Of a stretch of 64,000 bases of DNA, positions 25,238 to 35,240 are shown in pieces. Position 1 is the first letter of the stretch; the number at the start of each line of letters is the position of its first letter. The position numbers and the translations under genes were made by a program. Source of the stretch: Halopseudomonas litoralis (lineage in GTDB: Bacteria > Pseudomonadota > Gammaproteobacteria > Pseudomonadales > Pseudomonadaceae); NCBI RefSeq assembly GCF_900105005.1, contig NZ_LT629748.1, positions 806,001 through 870,000 on the forward strand, written 5' to 3'. A model generated the notes under the pieces. That model ran no database searches, was not told where the DNA came from, and saw only the letters and a list, made by a program, of their open reading frames with translations.

Positions 25238-26815
25238 TCAGGCACTTTCAGCAGCAGTAGTCTCAGCCGGAGCCGAGGTGCGGATCAGGTGGTCGAAGGC
25301 AGCCAGCGACGCTGTTGCGCCTGCGCCCATGGAAATGACGATCTGCTTGAAAGGCACAGTCGTCACATCACCTGCGGCAAACACACCGGGTACCGAGGTG
25401 GCACCGCGAGCGTCGATCTCGATCTCGCCGAAGCGGGTCAGGTTGACGTCGCTGTCCTTCAGCCAGTCGGTATTGGGGATCAGACCGATCTGGACGAAGA
25501 TACCGGCTACATCAACGTCAGCACTTTCACCCGAGGCGCGGTCGGTGTAGGTCAACCCGACCACCTTGTTGCCGTCACCACGCACCTGAGTGGTGGCTGC
25601 GTTGCGGATGATCTTCACGTTTGGCAGTGAGCGAGCCTTGCGCTGCAGAACCTCGTCCGCACGCAGCGTATCGCTGAACTCCAGCACAGTGACATGCTCA
25701 ACGATACCTGCCAGGTCGATGGCGGCTTCGATACCCGAGTTCCCACCGCCGATGACTGCTACGCGCTTGCCCTTGAACAGCGGGCCGTCACAGTGGGGGC
25801 AGTAGGCTACGCCCTTGCCGCGGTATTCCTGCTCGCCGGGCACGTTCATTTCTCTCCAGCGTGCGCCGGTGGCCAGAATGACCGACTTGCTGCGCAGGGT
25901 AGCGCCGCTTTCCAGCTCAATCTCAACCAGGCCATTAGTCGCCAGCTTGGCAGCCGACTGTTCGGTGATCACGTCAATGTCGTATTCCTTGACGTGTTGT
26001 TCCAGGCTGGCCACTAGTTTCGGGCCTTCGGTGTAGGGCACGGAAATGAAGTTCTCGATGCCGACCGTGTCCATCACCTGACCACCAAAGCGTTCAGCGA
26101 CCAGCGCCGTACGGATGCCCTTGCGTGCGGAGTAGATGGCTGCTGCAGCACCGGCCGGGCCACCACCGACAACCAGCACTTCGTAGGGTGCTCTTTCATT
26201 GAGCTCGGCAGCGGCGCGTTGCGCAGCACCGCTGTCCACCTTGTTGACGATCTCAGCCAGTGTCATACGGCCCTGTCCGAAATGCTCACCATTCAGGAAT
26301 ACGGTAGGCACGGCCATGATCTGGCGGCTCTCGACCTCATCCTTGAACAGCGCACCGTCGATCATCACGTGAGTGATGTTCGGGTTCAGCGTGGACATCA
26401 GGTTCAGCGCCTGAACCACGTCCGGGCAGTTCTGACAGGACAGGGAGATATAGGTCTCGAAGTGGAACTCGCCTTCGAGATTGCGGATCTGCTCCAGCAG
26501 CGCCGGGTCAGCCTTGGACGGGTGACCGCCGGCTTGCAGCAGAGCCAGAACCAGTGAGGTGAACTCGTGGCCCATCGGGATACCGGCGAAACGCACGCGG
26601 GGGCTCTGACCGGCTTCGGCAATGCCCATGCTCGGGGTGCGTTGATCAACGGCATCAGTCAGCCCGATTTTGCTCGACATCTCGGCAATTTCGGCCGCGA
26701 GTTCATACAATTCTTTGCCCTTGGGGCTGTCATCTACGGACACGCTGATTTCGATCGGCTTGGCGATGTTCTGCAGGTACGTGTCCAGTTGTTTCTTCAG
26801 ATTGGCGTCCAACAT
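25238..26815 (-). CDS. ahpF: Alkyl hydroperoxide reductase flavoprotein subunit
   Basis: Transfers electrons from NADH to AhpC. The 525-residue protein has an N-terminal double thioredoxin-like domain with CxxC (LSCQNCPDV), then a thioredoxin-reductase-like part with an FAD site ([20 protein letters not shown]), redox CxxC (YCPHCDGP), an NADH site ([19 protein letters not shown]) and the C-terminal FAD motif ([16 protein letters not shown]). It lies 108 bp after ahpC. A terminator-like structure in the gap would reduce its expression relative to ahpC. Confidence 0.96.
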   Translation of the reverse strand: MLDANLKKQLDTYLQNIAKPIEISVSVDDSPKGKELYELAAEIAEMSSKIGLTDAVDQRTPSMGIAEAGQSPRVRFAGIPMGHEFTSLVLALLQAGGHPSKADPALLEQIRNLEGEFHFETYISLSCQNCPDVVQALNLMSTLNPNITHVMIDGALFKDEVESRQIMAVPTVFLNGEHFGQGRMTLAEIVNKVDSGAAQRAAAELNERAPYEVLVVGGGPAGAAAAIYSARKGIRTALVAERFGGQVMDTVGIENFISVPYTEGPKLVASLEQHVKEYDIDVITEQSAAKLATNGLVEIELESGATLRSKSVILATGARWREMNVPGEQEYRGKGVAYCPHCDGPLFKGKRVAVIGGGNSGIEAAIDLAGIVEHVTVLEFSDTLRADEVLQRKARSLPNVKIIRNAATTQVRGDGNKVVGLTYTDRASGESADVDVAGIFVQIGLIPNTDWLKDSDVNLTRFGEIEIDARGATSVPGVFAAGDVTTVPFKQIVISMGAGATASLAAFDHLIRTSAPAETTAAESA

Positions 26816-26866
26816 AGGGTGCGTGTCCTGTGAAATGGGTTGCTCAGGTAAATTCTGGATATAAAA

Positions 26867-26912
26867 AACCCAGCCCGCCGACTGGGCGCAGAGCGCCGCA
26901 GCGGGCCGGGTT
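26867..26912 (-). terminator. Terminator/attenuator between ahpC and ahpF
   Basis: On the minus strand an outer 12-bp stem with one mismatch (26867-26878 with 26901-26912) encloses a small GGCGC/GCGCC hairpin, and a run of six T follows. This is a rho-independent shape right after ahpC. It probably acts as a partial terminator so that ahpC mRNA exceeds ahpF mRNA. Confidence 0.7.
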
Positions 26913-26923
26913 ATCAGGCAGGC

Positions 26924-27487
26924 TTAGATCTTGCCAACCAGGTCCAGCGAAGGAGCCAGAGTGGCTTCGCCTTCTTCCCACTTGGCCGGGCAAACTTCGC
27001 CTGGGTGGGCTGCAACGTACTGAGCGGCTTTGATCTTGCGCAGCAGGTCAGCAGCGTTACGGCCGATGCCTTCAGCAGTGATTTCGATCGCCTGGATGAC
27101 GCCTTGCGGGTCAACGATGAAAGTACCGCGGTTAGCCAGACCTTGATCTTCGCGCAGGATTTCAAAGTTGCGGCTGATCTGCAGAGTCGGGTCACCGATC
27201 ATGGTGTACTTGATCTTGCCGATGGTCTCGGAGCTGTCGTGCCATGCTTTGTGGGTGAAGTGGGTATCGGTAGATACGGAGTAAACTTCAACGCCCAGCT
27301 TCTGCAGCTCTTCGTAATGGTCAGCAACGTCGCCCAGTTCGGTCGGGCAAACGAAGGTGAAGTCGGCTGGGTAGAAGAAGAATACGCCCCACTTGCCTTT
27401 AACGTCGGTGTCGGAAACGGTGATGAACTCACCGTTCTTGAACGCTTCAGCGGTAAACGGCTTGATTTCGGTATTGATAACGGACAT
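26924..27487 (-). CDS. ahpC: Alkyl hydroperoxide reductase peroxidase subunit (2-Cys peroxiredoxin)
   Basis: Reduces H2O2 and organic peroxides. 187 residues with peroxidatic Cys47 ([12 protein letters not shown]) and resolving Cys in [10 protein letters not shown] near residue 166, plus the GGLG-like and YF-type C-terminal region of sensitive peroxiredoxins. Preceded by AAGGAG. A TACTAT -10 element (plus-strand 27536-27541) and an OxyR site upstream indicate peroxide induction. Confidence 0.96.
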   Translation of the reverse strand: MSVINTEIKPFTAEAFKNGEFITVSDTDVKGKWGVFFFYPADFTFVCPTELGDVADHYEELQKLGVEVYSVSTDTHFTHKAWHDSSETIGKIKYTMIGDPTLQISRNFEILREDQGLANRGTFIVDPQGVIQAIEITAEGIGRNAADLLRKIKAAQYVAAHPGEVCPAKWEEGEATLAPSLDLVGKI

Positions 27488-27564
27488 TGAAGACTCCTTG
27501 TTGAGCTTTTTGTCTATGGGTTGGAAACAGTGCTTATAGTAGAGCTGTCGGATGCATACTTAAA

Positions 27565-27601
27565 ATAAATTCAGTCTAAGCACCGGATAGCTTTTATCTA
27601 T
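27565..27601 (-). promoter_or_regulatory. Tandem OxyR binding site of ahpC
   Basis: The distal half, ATAGCTTTTATCTAT (27587-27601), fits the OxyR motif ATAG-N-T-N3-A-N-CTAT exactly. A second, weaker copy, ATAAATTCAGTCTAA (27565-27579), lies seven bases away, which is the known OxyR spacing. It sits just upstream of the ahpC -10 region. Confidence 0.75.
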
Positions 27602-27642
27602 ATGGCGGCGGCACTGAGTTTTTCAAGCCTGAATCAATAAAA

Positions 27643-27656
27643 TTGATTTAGGTCAA
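27643..27656 (+). promoter_or_regulatory. Perfect Anr/Dnr box in the ahpC - acyl-CoA dehydrogenase interval
   Basis: TTGATTTAGGTCAA matches TTGAT-N4-GTCAA at every fixed position. A class II start toward the acyl-CoA dehydrogenase would fall near 27691, leaving a leader of about 110 bases with a possible hairpin (CATGCCG near 27719 with CGGCATG near 27751). No good -10 is seen at the ideal place; TATGAA at 27673 is a few bases too close. It could also repress or tune ahpC. Confidence 0.6.
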
Positions 27657-27801
27657 TTTTCATTATTCATGCTATGAATTGTGACGATTCAGCCGCTGAT
27701 ACAAGATAGCCAGAATAGCATGCCGCTCCTAGCCTTGAGAGTAAGCCCTCGGCATGTCGGTTCCATGAATGCCGGGTTTCACTTATCGAGGAGGTCATGG
27801 G

Positions 27802-29061
27802 ATGGATTTTGCCTACAGCGTCAGAACCGAAACACTCCGCCAACAGGTTCGCGGTTTTCTGGACCAGCACATTGTACCGCGTCTTGCCGAATGGCACGGA
27901 GAAGTTGCGGCAGGAAGTTTCCCGGTGTCCTTCATGGGGGATCTGAAAGCGTTGGCGAAGGAAGAGGGACTGTGGAACCTGTTTCTCCCTTCGTTGCATG
28001 CCGACGAACCGGGGCAGGGACTGAGTAATCTTGAGTATGCCCCATTGGCGGAAATCATGGGGCGGGTCAGTTGGGCCTCGGAGGTCTTCAACTGCAACGC
28101 GCCGGATACCGGCAACATGGAGCTGCTGCACATGTTCGCTACGCGGGAGCAGAACCAACGTTGGTTGCAGCCGCTGCTCAACGGTGAAATCCGCTCGGCC
28201 TTCGCCATGACCGAGCCGGATGTGGCCTCATCCGATGCGAGCAATATCCAGACGCTGATCCGCCGTGAGGGTGATGAGTATGTGATCAATGGGCGCAAGT
28301 GGTTCATTACCAATGCATCGCATCCCGATTGCGCCTTTCTGATTGTCATGGGCAAGACCGATCCCGATGGTGATGCGCGTCGCCAGCAGAGCATGGTTAT
28401 TGTGCCGTTCGACACCCCCGGCGTGGAGTTGGTACGCAATATCCCGGTCATGCATCATCTGGCACCGGAAGGCCACAGTGAGCTGATATTTCGTAATGTG
28501 CGGGTGCCGTTGGGCAACCTGTTGGGCGGCGAGGGTGACGGTTTCATGATGGCTCAGGCGCGCCTCGGGCCGGGCCGGGTGCATCACTGTATGCGCGCGA
28601 TCGGTATGGCTGAGTTGGCCTTGGAGTTAATGGTGGATCGGGCTCAGGAGCGCAAGACCTTTGGCCGCTATCTGCATCAGCACGGCAGCATCTCCGAGTG
28701 GATCGCCCGCTCTCGGATGGAGATCGAACAGGCGCGGCTGCTGGTACTGAAGACCGCCTGGATGATCGACAACGTCGGCGCCAAGGGTGCGCGCAAGGAA
28801 ATCGCCATGATCAAGGCGGTGGTACCGGGCATGCTGAGCCAGGTGGTGGACAGGGCCATGCAGGTATTCGGCGCCATGGGCTTGACGCCTGATACGCCGC
28901 TGGCTGATCTATGGATCAGCTCGCGCTGCCTGCGCATTGCCGATGGGCCGGATGAGGTCCATCTGCGCAGCATCGCGCGATTGGAAATCGATGGGGCGCA
29001 GGAACGGCGAGGTTGCAGCAGCGACTATCTGACTCCGGCGGATGTTCTGCGCGCCAGGTAG
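27802..29061 (+). CDS. Acyl-CoA dehydrogenase family protein
   Basis: A 419-residue FAD-dependent acyl-CoA dehydrogenase. FAD/substrate motifs: FAMTEPDVASSDASNIQTLI, VINGRKWFITNASH, RKTFGRYLHQHGSI, and the C-terminal QVFGAMGLTPDTPLADLW. The N-terminal lead (DFAYSVRTETLRQQVRGFLD) and length suggest the ACAD10/11-like branch. GAGGAGG at 27789-27795 supports ATG 27802. The substrate is unknown. It stands alone, with an Anr-type box far upstream. Confidence 0.88.
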   Translation: MDFAYSVRTETLRQQVRGFLDQHIVPRLAEWHGEVAAGSFPVSFMGDLKALAKEEGLWNLFLPSLHADEPGQGLSNLEYAPLAEIMGRVSWASEVFNCNAPDTGNMELLHMFATREQNQRWLQPLLNGEIRSAFAMTEPDVASSDASNIQTLIRREGDEYVINGRKWFITNASHPDCAFLIVMGKTDPDGDARRQQSMVIVPFDTPGVELVRNIPVMHHLAPEGHSELIFRNVRVPLGNLLGGEGDGFMMAQARLGPGRVHHCMRAIGMAELALELMVDRAQERKTFGRYLHQHGSISEWIARSRMEIEQARLLVLKTAWMIDNVGAKGARKEIAMIKAVVPGMLSQVVDRAMQVFGAMGLTPDTPLADLWISSRCLRIADGPDEVHLRSIARLEIDGAQERRGCSSDYLTPADVLRAR

Positions 29062-29075
29062 GACGCTGTTCATTT

Positions 29076-29141
29076 TGTGGGAGCGGTTTTGCCCGCGAGG
29101 TTTTGCTGCAGGCACCCTTCGCGGCCAAGGCTGCTTCCACA
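29076..29141. repeat. REP-type inverted pair (REPIN-like)
   Basis: Two REP-like sequences face each other: TGTGGGAGCGGTTTTGCCCG at the left end and a diverged reverse copy ending GCTTCCACA at 29141. GTGGGAGCGG...GCCCGCG is the common Pseudomonas REP core. It lies just after the acyl-CoA dehydrogenase gene. Confidence 0.65.
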
Positions 29142-29163
29142 AGAACAGCCGGTGGAGATCAGA

Positions 29164-29191
29164 TTGGCAAGAACCATAGAATTTCCCACGC
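29164..29191. repeat. 28-bp sequence repeated at the right side of the IS110-family element
   Basis: TTGGCA-x-GAACCATAGAAT-x-TCCCACGC occurs here and at 34140-34167 (26 of 28 identical). It may be an IS110-family target or end sequence, or part of a dispersed palindromic repeat. Confidence 0.6.
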
Positions 29192-29231
29192 AAGCTCATT
29201 CGCCCCGGATATCGCCAGGTCGAGCCCCGTC

Positions 29232-29245
29232 TTGACCTTGATCAA
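29232..29245 (+). promoter_or_regulatory. Perfect Anr/Dnr box before ubiU
   Basis: TTGACCTTGATCAA is the reverse complement of TTGATCAAGGTCAA and fits TTGAT-N4-GTCAA exactly. The predicted class II start near 29280 lies 25 bases before the ubiU ATG. The box overlaps the left arm of an 11-bp inverted repeat (29239-29249 with 29282-29292). Confidence 0.75.
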
Positions 29246-29304
29246 AGACCTTTAGCGCCATTGGGCGCAGAGTCTCGGGCTGTCTTTGATCACAGGGAGT
29301 TCCC

Positions 29305-30300
29305 ATGCAACTGGTCTGTCCTGCAGGCAGTCTGCCTGCTCTCAAGGCAGCGGTGCGTCAGGGCGCCGATGCTGTCTATACCGGCTTTCGCGACGATACC
29401 AACGCTCGTCATTTCGCTGGTCTCAACTTTACCGACAAACAGTTGGAACAGGGGCTTGAGCTGATCCGTAAGGAAGGTCGCAAGCTGTTTATCGCGGTCA
29501 ACACCTATGCCCTTCCGGATGGCTGGCAGCGCTGGCAGCGGGCGGTGGACCAAGCCGCCGATCTGGGAGTAGACGCGCTGATCGTCGGTGACCCCGGTAT
29601 CATGGCCTATGCCAGCAAACGCTATCCTGCACTGAATCTGCACCTGTCGGTGCAAGGCTCTGCCACCAATGCCGGTGCGCTGAATTTCTATCATGAGCAC
29701 TACGGCATCCGCCGTACGGTATTACCACGCGTGCTGTCGCTGAATCAGGTGAAGCAGGTAGCGGCATCCAGCCCGGTGCCGGTGGAAGTCTTCGCTTTTG
29801 GCAGTCTGTGCATCATGGCCGAAGGGCGCTGTCATCTATCGTCTTATGTCACCGGCGAGTCACCGAACCTGTCCGGTGTCTGTTCGCCTGCAAGCGCAGT
29901 GCGCTGGCAGGAAGAACCTGATGGGCTTACCTCACGGCTCAGCGGTGTACTGATCGATCGTTATCAGGAGAGTGAGCCCGCCGGCTATCCGACCCTGTGC
30001 AAGGGGCGTTTCATGGTGCACGGCAAGCGCTTTCACGCGTTGGAGGAGCCAACCAGTCTGAACACCATGGACCTGATTCCCGAGCTGACCAGCATCGGCG
30101 TCAAGGCGGTCAAGATCGAAGGTCGCCAGCGCAGTCCGGCCTATGCCGAGCAAGTCACCGGTGTCTGGCGCCAGGCATTGGACAGCTACAAGGCCAACCC
30201 GCAGAGGTTTGCTGTTGAAGACCGTTGGCGCCGGGTATTGGACGGCGTATCCGAGGGCAGCCAGACCACCCTGGGCGCGTATCACCGCGCCTGGCAGTAG
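29305..30300 (+). CDS. ubiU: O2-independent ubiquinone hydroxylation protein UbiU (U32 family)
   Basis: UbiU and UbiV form a heterodimer with Fe-S clusters that hydroxylates the ubiquinone ring without oxygen. The 331-residue U32 protein begins MQLVCPAGSLPALKAAVRQG and has the cluster Cys in FGSLCIMAEGRCHLSSY, SGVCSP and TLCKGRF. It is the first gene of ubiU-ubiV-ubiT. The Anr box upstream fits anaerobic use beside a denitrification cluster that needs ubiquinol. Confidence 0.92.
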   Translation: MQLVCPAGSLPALKAAVRQGADAVYTGFRDDTNARHFAGLNFTDKQLEQGLELIRKEGRKLFIAVNTYALPDGWQRWQRAVDQAADLGVDALIVGDPGIMAYASKRYPALNLHLSVQGSATNAGALNFYHEHYGIRRTVLPRVLSLNQVKQVAASSPVPVEVFAFGSLCIMAEGRCHLSSYVTGESPNLSGVCSPASAVRWQEEPDGLTSRLSGVLIDRYQESEPAGYPTLCKGRFMVHGKRFHALEEPTSLNTMDLIPELTSIGVKAVKIEGRQRSPAYAEQVTGVWRQALDSYKANPQRFAVEDRWRRVLDGVSEGSQTTLGAYHRAWQ

Positions 30301-30313
30301 GAGAAAAAGAAAG

Positions 30314-31204
30314 ATGAAACTGACGCTGGGTCCGATTTTGTTCTACTGGCATCGCCAGCAGATCATGGATTTCTATGCTGATATGAGCGAGCAGCCGCTG
30401 GATGTGATTTACCTGGGGGAAACCGTCTGCTCCAAACGCCGTGCCCTGTCATTGGACGACTGGATTGGCTTGGCCCGCGATGTGCGCGAGGCCAGCGGTG
30501 CCGAGGTGGTGTTGTCGGGACTGGCATTGATCGAAGCGGCTTCGGAGTTGTCGAGCCTGCGGCGACTCTGTGAGAACGGCGAGATCAAGGTCGAGGCCAA
30601 CGACATGGCCGCAGTGCATTACCTGAGCGGCAAGGGTGTAGAGTTTGTCGGCGGTCCGCCGCTGAATCTGTACAACGCCTTTGCTCTGGAAGAGCTGATC
30701 CGCAATGGCATGACCCGTTGGGTGCCGCCGGTTGAGTGTTCCGCGGACCTCTTGGCCGCGTTGATGCAGCAGGCGCAAGCGAATGACCTGGCCCTTCCGG
30801 AGATCGAAGTATTTGCCTGGGGTCATCTGCCGCTGGCCTATTCCGCCCGCTGCTTCACTGCCCGCGCGGAGAACCTGTCCAAGGACGATTGCGGGTTCAT
30901 CTGCCAAAATTACCCCGAGGGGGTGCCGCTGACCAGTCAGGAGGGCCAGGCGGTATTCACGCTGAATGGTATTCAGACCATGTCTTCCGCGCCGACCAAT
31001 CTGCTGGCTGAATACCCGCGCATGGCGCGTATGGGGATCGATGCGCTGCGGCTGAGTCCGCGTGCGCAGGATATGGCGCAGGTGGTGCAGATGTTCGATG
31101 CGGTGCGGCAGGGTGCGACTCCGCCGCTGGCGCTGGATGGCTGCAATGGTTATTGGCATGGCCAGGCGGGCATGCTGCGGGTAGATGAGGTCGGATTATG
31201 CTGA
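30314..31204 (+). CDS. ubiV: O2-independent ubiquinone hydroxylation protein UbiV (U32 family)
   Basis: The partner of UbiU, 296 residues from ATG 30314 after GGAGAAAAAGAAAG. It begins MKLTLGPILFYWHRQQIMDF and has Cys in YLGETVCSKRR, SARCFTARAENLSKDDCGFIC and the C-terminal region, matching the [4Fe-4S] ligands of UbiV. It starts 13 bp after ubiU and overlaps ubiT by 7 bp, so the three are one transcript. Confidence 0.92.
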   Translation: MKLTLGPILFYWHRQQIMDFYADMSEQPLDVIYLGETVCSKRRALSLDDWIGLARDVREASGAEVVLSGLALIEAASELSSLRRLCENGEIKVEANDMAAVHYLSGKGVEFVGGPPLNLYNAFALEELIRNGMTRWVPPVECSADLLAALMQQAQANDLALPEIEVFAWGHLPLAYSARCFTARAENLSKDDCGFICQNYPEGVPLTSQEGQAVFTLNGIQTMSSAPTNLLAEYPRMARMGIDALRLSPRAQDMAQVVQMFDAVRQGATPPLALDGCNGYWHGQAGMLRVDEVGLC

Positions 31205-31698
31205 ACGCGGCCAATCTGCTGTTACGCGCTGGGGCGCCGGTATTGCCGCTGAGCCGGCACGTGCCATTTATCGTGCAGAAGTTGATGATCGAAAAGGCGA
31301 TGGCACGGCTGTTTGCCCAGCCGCTGGAGGAGGGGGAATTCGATGTGCTGCAGGATCGTTGGTTGCGCATTGAAGTAACCGATCTCGGGCTGGGCTGGAG
31401 TCTGACGCGAGCCGAGAAGGGCCTGCGCCTGGAAAAGCATTCACCGGTGAACGTGTGCATTCGCGGTAACTGGAAGGAATTCCTGCTGCTGGCCAGCCGT
31501 CAGGAAGACCCGGATACCCTGTTCTTCCGCCGTCGGCTGATCATCGAGGGCGATACTGACTTGGGGTTGGCGATCAAGAATCTGGTGGACAGCCTGGATT
31601 CGGATTTGATGCCGGCGCGGCTATGGCAACTGATCAGTTGGCTGGGGGCAGCGGCGAAGGAGCAAAATGGGCTTGTGGCGGCAGGCGCCCGAGCATAG
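31198..31698 (+). CDS. ubiT: SCP2-domain lipid-binding protein UbiT
   Basis: The accessory factor of anaerobic ubiquinone synthesis, thought to carry the lipid intermediates. 166 residues with an SCP2 sterol-carrier fold (FDVLQDRWLRIEVTDLGLGW, then VNVCIRGNWKEFLLLASRQE and DTLFFRRRLIIEGDTDLGL). It overlaps the end of ubiV by 7 bp. The IS110-family element begins shortly after its stop. Confidence 0.9.
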   Translation: MLNAANLLLRAGAPVLPLSRHVPFIVQKLMIEKAMARLFAQPLEEGEFDVLQDRWLRIEVTDLGLGWSLTRAEKGLRLEKHSPVNVCIRGNWKEFLLLASRQEDPDTLFFRRRLIIEGDTDLGLAIKNLVDSLDSDLMPARLWQLISWLGAAAKEQNGLVAAGARA

Positions 31699-31742
31699 AC
31701 GCCCGCTACTTCGATCCGCCCAGATCGTTTGTATGGTTCATC

Positions 31743-31954
31743 TGCAGGTCCAAAATGGACCTGTCAGGGTGGAGGGGCTCAATCGTTTTCCGGCCTTTCG
31801 GCACGGACTGTGGGAGATTTCGCCCCACCCTCACCATAAACGCCAATAGAGAATCCATCGGCAGAGCCAAGCCGCTCAGACCGACGATACGTCGCAAGCC
31901 AGCGTCTGGTGAGCCCTGACAAGTCAAAGACTACTTTAGCTTGGAGGACGCGCC
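31743..31954 (+). ncRNA. Leader of the IS110-family element, possible bridge RNA region
   Basis: A 212-base untranslated segment before the transposase ATG. It contains several stems, for example AGGTCC-AAAAT-GGACCT near 31746-31762 and CAGAC...GTCTG around 31878-31909. In IS110 elements the recombinase-guiding bridge RNA is encoded in the non-coding end before the gene. Position and structure fit, but no loop pairing to target was demonstrated. Confidence 0.35.
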
Positions 31955-32858
31955 ATGACAAAATCTGTTGAATCTATCCTGGTGGGTATCGATGTCAGCA
32001 AGGCGGAGCTGGTGATCGCTCGCAGTGACGCCCCTCAGATCGACACGATCAACAACTCCCCCAGCGCTATTAAGCGCTGGTTGAAGTCGTTGCCGCAGGG
32101 CTCAAGGATCGCGCTGGAAGCCACCGGAATTTATCATCGGCAACTGGCCACGCTGGCTCATGCAGCAGCACACCCGCTCTACTTACTGGATGGTTATCGG
32201 CTCAGCCGTTACCGCGATGGGGTAGGTACCCGGGCCAAGACCGACCCGTCTGATGCCAGACTGATCCTGCGTTATTTGAGCAACGAGCTTGAGGAGCTCA
32301 AGCCTTGGATCCCTGCCCATGATGCGTTTTACCGCATCCAAAGCCTGATGCGCCGTCGAGCCTCGCTGGTTCATACCCGAGTAGCGTTGAGCCAGAGCTT
32401 GCAGGATGTACCTGAGTTGAAGCAGGCGAGCAAACAGCTGGATACCCATATCCGTCGCGTTGAGCTGCTGATTACCCAGCGCCTGAAGCAGGCCTTGGCA
32501 GACGTAGGCTGGGACGCAGATGCAAAACGCTGCATGGACATCGAAGGCATTGGCGAGCTGAGCTCAATGGCACTCGCCAACACCTTCCACCGAGGTCGCT
32601 TCAAGAGCAGTGACGCCTTCATCGCTTACCTGGGGATGGATGTCAAAGTCCGAGACTCTGGCAAGCAGGCAGGCCGACGAAAACTCACCAAGAAAGGCGA
32701 CCCGGAATTACGCCGCCTGCTCTACAACGCGGCTATGGCTGCCCGTAAAACCGCTGCCTGGAAGGCGTTATACGAGACCTATCTATCACAGGGACTGTAG
32801 TGGTCTAATGAAACCGGACACCAACTAGGCGACAATACTCGCCATTGAGAGGTGTTCG

Positions 32859-34021
<1,163 letters not shown>

Positions 34022-34139
34022 CCACTACAGACTCAAGCCCATCCAGGCGCTGATCAAGCTGGCAAGAAAGTTGGCGCGCATTGCCTTTGCCTTGATGCAG
34101 AATCAAACGGTTTATCGGCCCAAAACCTGATAAAAGGGG

Positions 34140-34371
34140 TTGGCATGAACCATAGAATCTCCCACGCTCCAGCGTGGGATGCCTGTTGGGACGCTCTGCG
34201 TCCCGGTTTGGTATTGTTCAAGCGGCGGGCTCGGACGCTGGAGCGTCCACGGCGCGGGCTCCCACGCAGAGCATGGGAGCCATCAGATATAGAGTGCTGG
34301 CTCCCTACTGGATCGTTCCCATGCTCCAGCGTGGGAATGCCTGCCGGGACGCTCCGCGTCCCGGTTTCCGT
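34140..34371. repeat. Cluster of palindromic repeats after the IS elements
   Basis: Two direct copies of a compound palindrome, at about 34159-34209 and 34317-34367, share GCTCCAGCGTGGGA followed by GGGACGCTC-GCGTCCCGGTT. Between them are inverted relatives (GGACGCTGGAGCGTCC; GGGCTCCCACGCAGAGCATG). It holds no gene; it separates the IS elements from norF and may end transcription from either side. Confidence 0.7.
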
Positions 34372-34375
34372 GGCC

Positions 34376-34621
34376 TTACATATTAAACAACGCCGTCATC
34401 CCCACCAGTAATACCAGCCAGCCACTGATTACCCAGCGAAGCCACTGCGGGGCGTGGCGCAGTTCCATGAACTCGTCGATCAACCACTGACCTTTGACGA
34501 ATGTGATGGCCAGCACGCAGCCGATGACCCAGGTTCCGGTCATTTCGTGTCCCAGCAACCAAGCGCCCAAAGTCAGTAACAACAGACCGGCGAGGCCGAT
34601 TTCCAGTGCGAAGCGTTTCAT
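34376..34621 (-). CDS. norF: NorF-like small membrane protein (cytochrome c oxidase subunit IV-like)
   Basis: 81 residues from MKRFALEIGL with three membrane helices (LAGLLLLTLGAWLL; GTWVIGCVLAITFVKG; WLRWVISGWLVLLVGMTAL). Size, topology and place after norE match NorF/COX4_pro proteins of nitric oxide reductase clusters, which support Nor activity but are not core subunits. It starts 10 bp after norE. A longer frame upstream is not supported. Confidence 0.8.
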   Translation of the reverse strand: MKRFALEIGLAGLLLLTLGAWLLGHEMTGTWVIGCVLAITFVKGQWLIDEFMELRHAPQWLRWVISGWLVLLVGMTALFNM

Positions 34622-34631
34622 CAATGGCTCC

Positions 34632-35240
34632 TCAGGGCAGTACGTATAGAAGCGGGAACAGCACCAGCCACACCAGGTCGACCATGTGCCAGTAGCTGGC
34701 GGCGGATTCGCCGGCCATACGTGCTTTCTCCGGGTTGGCATACTGGCCGCTGCGGTAGCGCTGGGCGACGACCAGCAGTATGGCCATGCCGATCAGTACG
34801 TGGGCCATATGGAAGAAGGTGGTGAAGAAATAGAAGAAGTAGAAGGTGCTGGTGCGCAGGTTGTAGCCATTACCAAACAGGATTGCATATTCGCTGATCT
34901 TGATGCCGACGTAACCCAGCCCGCACAGCGCGGCCAGTACAAATCCGCTAACCAGCGCTTGCTGGTTGCCTGCCGCAGCACGTCGCACGCCCCGGGCGGC
35001 AAAGTAGCTGCCGGTCAGCAGAATCAGGGTGTTGATCAGCCCCGCCTCGGGGTGCAGGGTGGCGATGCCGGCACTGAACATCTCTCCCCAGTGCCCCCGG
35101 GCAAAGACCATGCTGCCCAGCAGAAACAGGAAAGCCAGCAGCTCGGCCAGGATGAAACACCACATGGCCAGATCGCCTGGCAGGCGACGCTCCTGCGCGA
35201 TGTCGCCGGTGTCGGCAAGGGCGGATTCGGAGCTGTACAT
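34632..35240 (-). CDS. norE: NorE, cytochrome c oxidase subunit III-like protein
   Basis: A 202-residue COX3-family membrane protein with five helices: LPGDLAMWCFILAELLAFLF at the N-terminus, then NTLILLTGSYFAARGVRRA and FFTTFFHMAHVLIGMAILLV. NorE is an accessory protein of NO reductase. Its start overlaps the norD stop by one base (ATGA on the minus strand), so it is translationally coupled. Confidence 0.88.
   Translation of the reverse strand: MYSSESALADTGDIAQERRLPGDLAMWCFILAELLAFLFLLGSMVFARGHWGEMFSAGIATLHPEAGLINTLILLTGSYFAARGVRRAAAGNQQALVSGFVLAALCGLGYVGIKISEYAILFGNGYNLRTSTFYFFYFFTTFFHMAHVLIGMAILLVVAQRYRSGQYANPEKARMAGESAASYWHMVDLVWLVLFPLLYVLP

Noticed and set aside
34030..34375. CRISPR array in the repeat cluster near norF
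   Set aside because: Only two direct copies, each internally palindromic and irregularly spaced; no spacers of constant length and no cas genes.
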